Positions 59,539 through 64,000 of a stretch of 64,000 nucleotides of DNA are shown here, piece by piece. The stretch spans positions 248,001 to 312,000 of the forward strand of contig CAKRSV010000002.1 in the NCBI GenBank assembly GCA_934401915.1, read 5' to 3'. Every line of letters begins with the position of its first letter. Within the stretch, counting starts at the first letter, position 1. The notes below the pieces were generated by a model. That model was not told where the DNA came from and made no database searches. It worked only from the letters and a program-made list of their open reading frames with translations. The position numbers were made by a program, and so were the translations under genes. The stretch is from an uncultured Lachnospiraceae bacterium (GTDB lineage Bacteria; Bacillota; Clostridia; Lachnospirales; Lachnospiraceae).

Positions 59539-59904
59539 ATGGAAGAAAAAAGACTGCCGCACGATCATGGACAGCATGAGGAGCGTGTGTTAAAAAAGAT
59601 GCCGGGCAGCGAGGAATGTCAGCAGGTGGCGGAGATCTTTAAGCTGATCAGCGATGGGACAAGGCTGCGGATCCTGCTCCTTCTGTGTCACTGTGAGGAA
59701 TGTGTGAGCAATATCGCCGTCTTTATGGATATGAGCGACCCGGCGGTGTCGCATCATCTGAAGATATTGAAGCGAAGCGGACTGATCGTGAGCCGCAGAG
59801 ATGGAAAAGAAGTCTATTACAAGCTGGCGGACAGCGCGCAGGCCAGTCTGGTGCACCGTGCGTGCGAAGATATGTTTCAGATCTCCTGTCCACTTGAAAA
59901 ATAA
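59539..59904 (+). CDS. ArsR/SmtB family metal-sensing repressor
   Basis: A 121-residue winged-helix repressor. The N-terminus is His-rich (PHDHGQHEERV), and the wing helix region has LLCHCEECVSNIA, close to the CadC/CzrA arrangement of cysteines at the alpha-3 site; recognition helix MSDPAVSHHLKILKRSGLI and KEVYYKLAD are classic. It is expected to release DNA when Zn2+, Cd2+ or a similar ion binds. Start at 59539 after GGGAGG (eight bases); 59518 is less likely. A TATAAT at 59500-59505 could give it a separate promoter. Confidence 0.92.
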   Translation: MEEKRLPHDHGQHEERVLKKMPGSEECQQVAEIFKLISDGTRLRILLLLCHCEECVSNIAVFMDMSDPAVSHHLKILKRSGLIVSRRDGKEVYYKLADSAQASLVHRACEDMFQISCPLEK

Positions 59905-60129
59905 GAAAAAGATGCCGGAAAAGGGCGTAAATACGGCAAATGCAAGTGCCGGTTGCGGAATTTCAAAGCCTGTTTGGTAGCCTGCAATCTCCAAAAACGG
60001 TATGATCGGGATACAAAATAACGCGGGAATTGTGAAACGCAAAGGTATGATGAGTGTGCACAAATTGAATAACCTATTTGTTTCGCAATGACCTGCCAAA
60101 TTATCGAAGGATAGGAAAAGGAGAACAGC

Positions 60130-61101
60130 ATGATATTAGCAGAAAAAATTATCAGCCTGCGTAAGCAGATGGGATGGTCACAGGAGGAACTGGCAGGGCA
60201 GCTCAGCGTGTCCAGACAGTCCGTATCGAAATGGGAGCTTGGCGCTTCGATACCGGATCTGGATAAGATCCTGAAGATGAGTGAGCTTTTTGGAGTCAGC
60301 ACGGACTACTTATTAAAAGATGAAATGGAACAGGCGGAGTACAGCGGAAACTCTGAGAATACCGGAGAGAGAAGTGTCTCAGCGGAGGAGGCAGACCGGT
60401 ATATGCGTGTTGTGCAGGATATTTCGGGCAAAATTGCAGCGGCAGTAGCTCTCTTTATCATATCTCCGGTTGCGCTGATCCAGCTCGGGGCATTTTCGGA
60501 GCTTGGGATCATATCGGAAAATATTGCAGGAGGACTTGGAATTATCATCCTGCTTATCCTGGTGGCAGTCGGGGTTGCTGTCTGCATCCTGCAGAGCGCA
60601 AAGGTAGAAGAGTACCAGTATCTGGAGCGGGAGCCTATCACGCTTCAGTATGGTGTGAGCGGCATTGTGGAAAAGAGAAAACAGGACTATCAGAGCACCT
60701 ATGTAGCAAATCTTACAGCGGGCGTGGTTTTGTATATTGTCGGCGTGATCCCTCTTTTTGTGGCGGCAATGTTTGATGGAGCTGATTTTGTATGTGTGAG
60801 CTGTGTCAGCCTGCTTCTGGTATTTGTAGCAGTGGGAACGTTCCTGATCACAAGGGTGGGAATGATCCGGGGAAGCTATCAGAAACTTTTGCAGCAGGAG
60901 GACTACTGCGTAGAGAACAAGGAGGCAAACAGACGATTTGGCCATATTGCCGGAATATACTGGTCGGTTATCACCGCGGCATATCTTGGAGTGAGCTTTG
61001 TGACGTTCCGATGGGACAGAACCTGGATCATCTGGCCGGTTGCAGGTGTTTTATATGCTGCGGTCAGCGGGATTATCCGGTCAGCAGCGGGAAAAAGATA
61101 G
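60130..61101 (+). CDS. XRE family regulator with a membrane domain
   Basis: A 323-residue protein. Residues 1-65 are a helix-turn-helix (KIISLRKQMGWSQEELAGQL, then SVSRQSVSKWELGASIPDLD); from about 100 onward there are four to five hydrophobic helices in two groups (VALFIISPVALIQLGAF, IIILLILVAVGVAVCIL, VVLYIVGVIPLFVAAMF, CVSLLLVFVAVGTFLI), with loops of 20-50 residues. Such proteins bind DNA from the membrane. No regulated partner gene is obvious; the 225 bases before it have no clear gene. RBS AAAAGGAGAAC. Confidence 0.9.
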   Translation: MILAEKIISLRKQMGWSQEELAGQLSVSRQSVSKWELGASIPDLDKILKMSELFGVSTDYLLKDEMEQAEYSGNSENTGERSVSAEEADRYMRVVQDISGKIAAAVALFIISPVALIQLGAFSELGIISENIAGGLGIIILLILVAVGVAVCILQSAKVEEYQYLEREPITLQYGVSGIVEKRKQDYQSTYVANLTAGVVLYIVGVIPLFVAAMFDGADFVCVSCVSLLLVFVAVGTFLITRVGMIRGSYQKLLQQEDYCVENKEANRRFGHIAGIYWSVITAAYLGVSFVTFRWDRTWIIWPVAGVLYAAVSGIIRSAAGKR

Positions 61102-61111
61102 GATCCTGGAC

Positions 61112-61136
61112 ATGATATAATATGAACTGATATCAT
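61112..61136. promoter_or_regulatory. Inverted repeat upstream of purA
   Basis: ATGATAT (61112-61118) and ATATCAT (61130-61136), 11 bases apart, followed by AT-rich DNA and the purA promoter 18 bases further on. It may be an operator or the weak end of the preceding gene's transcript. Confidence 0.35.
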
Positions 61137-61153
61137 ATATAAAAAATATTTAT

Positions 61154-61182
61154 TTTACTTATACTTCTTTGTGCATTATAAT
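61154..61182 (+). promoter_or_regulatory. Promoter of purA
   Basis: TTTACT (61154-61159), 17-base spacer, consensus TATAAT (61177-61182), about 70 bases before the start codon at 61252. Confidence 0.65.
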
Positions 61183-61251
61183 GGATAATGGTGCGGGGTG
61201 GAGAAACCCGGCGCCATACAACAGGGAATTGAGATCAAAGGAGGAATTATA

Positions 61252-62544
61252 ATGGTTAAGGCAGTAGTCGGTGCAAACTGGGGCGATGAAGGCAAGGGAA
61301 AGATCACGGATATGCTTGCGCAGGAGGCGGACATCATCGTTCGTTTTCAGGGAGGTGCGAACGCAGGTCACACGATCGTGAACAACTACGGTAAATTTGC
61401 GCTTCACACCCTGCCGTCCGGTGTGTTCTACAATCACACGACAAGCATTATCGGAAACGGTGTCGCTTTGAATATCCCGATCCTTTTCAATGAGATCAAG
61501 TCGATCACGGACAGAGATGTTCCGATGCCAAAGATCCTGGTGTCTGACAGATGCCAGATTGTGATGCCGTACCACGTGCTTTTCGATCAGTACGAGGAGG
61601 AGAGACTGGGAGGAAAATCCTTCGGTTCCACCAAATCGGGAATTGCTCCTTTTTATTCTGATAAATATGCGAAGATCGGTTTCCAGGTCAGCGAGTTGTT
61701 TGACGAAGAACTGCTCAAAGAAAAAGTAGAGCGGATCTGCGAGATGAAAAACGTAATGCTGGAGCATCTGTACCACAAGCCGCAGATCGACCCGGCAGAG
61801 CTTCTTGAGACGCTTCACCAGTACAAGGATATGATCGCGCCTTATGTATGCGACGTATCTTCCTATCTTGACAAGGCGCTCAAGGAGGGCAAGACGGTTC
61901 TTCTCGAGGGACAGCTCGGAACTTTGAAGGATCCGGATCACGGAATCTATCCGATGGTCACCTCATCCTCCACGCTGGCAGCCTACGGCGCGATCGGCGC
62001 AGGTCTGCCGCCCTATGAGATCAAACAGATCATTACGGTCTGCAAGGCATACTCCTCCGCAGTCGGAGCCGGTGCGTTCGTTTCAGAGATCTTTGGAGAG
62101 GAAGCGGATGAACTCAGAAGAAGAGGCGGAGACGGCGGTGAATTCGGTGCGACGACAGGTCGTCCGCGCCGTATGGGATGGTTTGACTGTGTGGCTTCCA
62201 AATATGGCTGCCGTCTGCAGGGAACGACCGACGTTGCCTTTACCGTGCTGGATGTGCTCGGTTATCTGGATGAGATCCCGGTATGTGTAGGCTACGAGAT
62301 CGACGGCGAAGTGACCACAGACTTCCCGGTAACCTGTAAGCTGGAGAAGGCAAAACCCGTGATCAAGAAGCTGCCCGGCTGGAAGTGCGATATCCGTGGA
62401 ATCAAGAAGTATGAAGATCTGCCGGAGAACTGCCGCAATTATGTGGAGTTTATCGAGGAACATATCGGATATCCGATCACGATGGTATCTAACGGACCGG
62501 GACGGGAGGACATTATCTACCGTGAAAGTCCGCTCAGTAAGTAG
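61252..62544 (+). CDS. purA: Adenylosuccinate synthase
   Basis: A 430-residue GTP-dependent enzyme converting IMP and aspartate to adenylosuccinate, the step before purB. The GTP/IMP loop VVGANWGDEGKGK and catalytic segment FQGGANAGHTIVNNYGKFA are at the N-terminus, VLLEGQLGTLKDPDHGIYPM in the middle, and GATTGRPRRMGWFDCV in the last third. The ATG at 61252 follows AAAGGAGGAAT and begins the conserved strand; upstream in-frame codons are not coding. Single gene with its own promoter. Confidence 0.97.
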   Translation: MVKAVVGANWGDEGKGKITDMLAQEADIIVRFQGGANAGHTIVNNYGKFALHTLPSGVFYNHTTSIIGNGVALNIPILFNEIKSITDRDVPMPKILVSDRCQIVMPYHVLFDQYEEERLGGKSFGSTKSGIAPFYSDKYAKIGFQVSELFDEELLKEKVERICEMKNVMLEHLYHKPQIDPAELLETLHQYKDMIAPYVCDVSSYLDKALKEGKTVLLEGQLGTLKDPDHGIYPMVTSSSTLAAYGAIGAGLPPYEIKQIITVCKAYSSAVGAGAFVSEIFGEEADELRRRGGDGGEFGATTGRPRRMGWFDCVASKYGCRLQGTTDVAFTVLDVLGYLDEIPVCVGYEIDGEVTTDFPVTCKLEKAKPVIKKLPGWKCDIRGIKKYEDLPENCRNYVEFIEEHIGYPITMVSNGPGREDIIYRESPLSK

Positions 62545-62559
62545 AAAGTTATGTAAACT

Positions 62560-63486
62560 ATGAACAGTCTGGAATATTATAAGGTATTCTATTATGTTGC
62601 ACAGTTCGGAAGCGTCACGATGGCGGCAAAGGAATTGTCCATTTCCCAGCCGGCGGTAAGCCAGTCGCTCAGACAGCTGGAAAACTCTCTTGGGGCGAAG
62701 CTCTTTACAAGAGCCTCCAAGGGCGTGCGGCTTACGGCAGAGGGAGAGATTCTGTACCGCTATGTGGCGCGCGGCTGTGAACAGATCCTTATGGGAGAGC
62801 AGCGGCTGGAGCAGATGTTGAACCTTGAGCTGGGAGAGATCCATATCGGGGCGAGCGACATGACGCTCCAGTTTTATCTGCTTCCCTATCTGGAGCGCTT
62901 CCATGAACAGTATCCGCATATCAAGGTGGTGGTCAGCAATGCACCAACGCCGGAGACACTGGAGAATCTGAAGGAAAACAAGATCGATTTTGGCGTAGTC
63001 AGTACCCCGTTTGAAAAAGACGCTGCGTTTCACGCGGTGACGGTGCGGGAGATCGAGGATGTTTTCGTCGCGGGAAGACGCTTTATCCCATACAAGAACC
63101 GGATGCTGGATCTGCAGGAACTGGAGAAGCTGCCGCTCATCTATCTGGAGGGGGAGACAAGCACCCGAAGGTATATGGACGCCTTTTTGCAGAAAAATGA
63201 AGTGCAGATCCGTCCAGAATTTGAGCTTGCGACCAGCAATATGATCGTCCAGTTTGCCCTGCGCAGTCTGGGCGTAGGCTGCGTTGTGAAGGACTTTGCC
63301 AGAGAGTATCTGGAGGAGGGAAAGCTGTTTGAACTGCGGTTCAACAAGATCATCCCGAAGAGACATTTCTGTGTGGTGACAAACACCAGAAATCCCGTGT
63401 CGGCGGCGGCGGGGAACCTGCTCAGATTGCTGTACGAGGATACGGCGGAGGATAAAAAGGCCGGAAAGGATGAGAAAATAAAATGA
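62560..63486 (+). CDS. LysR family transcriptional regulator
   Basis: A 308-residue regulator. The N-terminal winged helix is YYKVFYYVAQFGSVTMAAKE, then LSISQPAVSQSLRQLENSLG, followed by the LysR linker helix and the periplasmic-binding-like ligand domain (from about residue 88, IHIGASDMTLQFYLLPYLER). Ligand unknown. Only 15 bases separate it from purA and the ribosome site is weak (no clear GGAGG), so low translation or coupling to purA is possible. Its TGA overlaps the ATG of the next gene. Confidence 0.93.
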   Translation: MNSLEYYKVFYYVAQFGSVTMAAKELSISQPAVSQSLRQLENSLGAKLFTRASKGVRLTAEGEILYRYVARGCEQILMGEQRLEQMLNLELGEIHIGASDMTLQFYLLPYLERFHEQYPHIKVVVSNAPTPETLENLKENKIDFGVVSTPFEKDAAFHAVTVREIEDVFVAGRRFIPYKNRMLDLQELEKLPLIYLEGETSTRRYMDAFLQKNEVQIRPEFELATSNMIVQFALRSLGVGCVVKDFAREYLEEGKLFELRFNKIIPKRHFCVVTNTRNPVSAAAGNLLRLLYEDTAEDKKAGKDEKIK

Positions 63487-64000
63487 TAACAACTGTTATT
63501 TTCGATATTGGAAATGTGCTGGTAGGGTTCGACTGGAGAAAGCATTACGCGCTGTGCGGCTATGATGAAGAGATGGTAAAGAAGCTCGGTAAGGCGACGG
63601 TGGGAAATCCGATGTGGAACGAGTACGACAGAGGTGTATTTTCAGAGGAAGAGACGATACAGGGATTCATCGACGGCGCGCCAGAGCTGGCGGAGGATAT
63701 TCGGCGTGTCCTTGCGAATATCAAGACGATGATAACCCGTTATGACTATGCGATCCCGTGGGTGCAGGAGCTGAAACAGAAAGGGTATCGATGCCTGTAT
63801 CTGTCCAACTTTTCACACAAGGCGGAGACGGAGTGCGCGGACGCGCTGGACTTTCTGCCCTATATGGACGGCGGAATCCTCTCTTACAAGGAAAAGGTCA
63901 TCAAGCCGCAGCCGGAGATCTATCAGCGTCTGATCGACCGGTACGGACTGATCCCGGAGGAGTGCGTTTTCCTGGACGATACGCTGCCCAATGTTGTCGC
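63483..64000 (+). CDS. HAD family hydrolase, 3' end beyond the window
   Basis: The first 172 residues of a haloacid dehalogenase-like phosphatase; the frame is still open at the window edge. Motif I is VIFDIGNVLVGFDW (nucleophile Asp near residue 8), motif II LYLSNFS, motif III lysine in SYKEKVIKPQPEIY and motif IV FLDDTLPNV. It overlaps the LysR gene by four bases. The small helical cap and IGNVLVGFDWR resemble the YihX/alpha-D-glucose-1-phosphatase-like group. Substrate not determined. Confidence 0.93.
   Translation, partial: MITTVIFDIGNVLVGFDWRKHYALCGYDEEMVKKLGKATVGNPMWNEYDRGVFSEEETIQGFIDGAPELAEDIRRVLANIKTMITRYDYAIPWVQELKQKGYRCLYLSNFSHKAETECADALDFLPYMDGGILSYKEKVIKPQPEIYQRLIDRYGLIPEECVFLDDTLPNVV

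Noticed and set aside
59905..60129. Minus-strand hydrophobic frame after the ArsR gene (LRFTIPALFCIPIIPFLEIAG)
   Set aside because: It overlaps the ArsR gene in antisense, has no ribosome site and its hydrophobic part is only about 50 residues; could be a remnant but no family is visible. I see nothing else in this 225-base gap.
1..64000. CRISPR array, prophage, integrase or insertion sequence
   Set aside because: No regularly spaced short repeats, cas, integrase, phage structural or IS transposase genes were seen; only the Rpn-type putative transposase and the tandem repeat at 44.1 kb.

Overview
The window reads as chromosomal DNA of a Gram-positive anaerobe of the Lachnospiraceae (Bacillota, Clostridia). 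The support is the overall gene content: DUF5717 and DUF5716 family genes, a beta-CASP RNase-like protein, a CIRCE element before htpG, YtaF, LUD and ATC-hydrolase family proteins, sigma-A type promoters with strong AGGAGG-like ribosome binding sites, and mid-range base composition. This placement is by inference; there is no rRNA gene in the window. Most of the sequence is ordinary housekeeping DNA with two or three accessory patches.

Layout. 1-7.8 kb: end of a probable glycosyltransferase, a PAP2 phosphatase and a lipid kinase on the minus strand, glyA, then an amino-acid block (ACT regulator, homoserine dehydrogenase, aspartate kinase) and a LUD-domain protein. 7.8-13 kb: a long unexplained leader before an acidic, membrane-anchored GH3-like protein, a tRNA-Gly, small proteins, a GNAT acetyltransferase, and an autoregulated-looking TetR/ATC-hydrolase operon. 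13-18.4 kb: an ABC exporter followed by its two-component system. 18.4-23.6 kb is the most foreign-looking patch: an Rpn/PD-(D/E)XK nuclease, a frameshifted XRE regulator, and a surface protein gene that has lost its 5' end (signal peptide and the catalytic half of a CHAP domain).

23.6-39.7 kb: lipoprotein, GreA, calcium-type P-ATPase, YtaF, RNA-processing MBL protein, then a folate/thymidylate operon (thyA, DHFR) that ends in a cytosolic hybrid histidine kinase, then ilvE, a PHP phosphoesterase, a PrsA-like foldase and htpG. The CIRCE operator of htpG is also a perfect terminator-like hairpin for the gene before it. 39.7-44 kb (minus strand): a GntR-controlled ABC transporter with a clear promoter/operator overlap, and a SpoIID-like peptidoglycan-binding protein. 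44.1-44.4 kb holds a 118-bp tandem repeat rich in nested palindromes.

45-52 kb is the best candidate for an undescribed system: a four-gene operon with its own extended -10 promoter, encoding a 1189-residue DUF5717 protein, a DUF5716 protein whose sequence looks like an actin/Hsp70-fold ATPase, a TPR protein, and a membrane-anchored coiled-coil protein. 52-64 kb: purF and purB (with a 16-bp perfect palindrome at the promoter), a CDF metal transporter, a split chromate-type transporter pair, a Zn/Cd-type P-ATPase with its ArsR/SmtB repressor and two near-identical AT-rich putative operators, an XRE membrane regulator, purA, a LysR regulator and the start of a HAD hydrolase.

How they cooperate: purF, purB and purA are three steps of purine synthesis; glyA, thyA and the DHFR gene form the folate one-carbon cycle; hom, lysC and ilvE serve amino-acid synthesis; several export systems are paired directly with their regulators (TCS/ABC, GntR/ABC, ArsR/P-ATPase).
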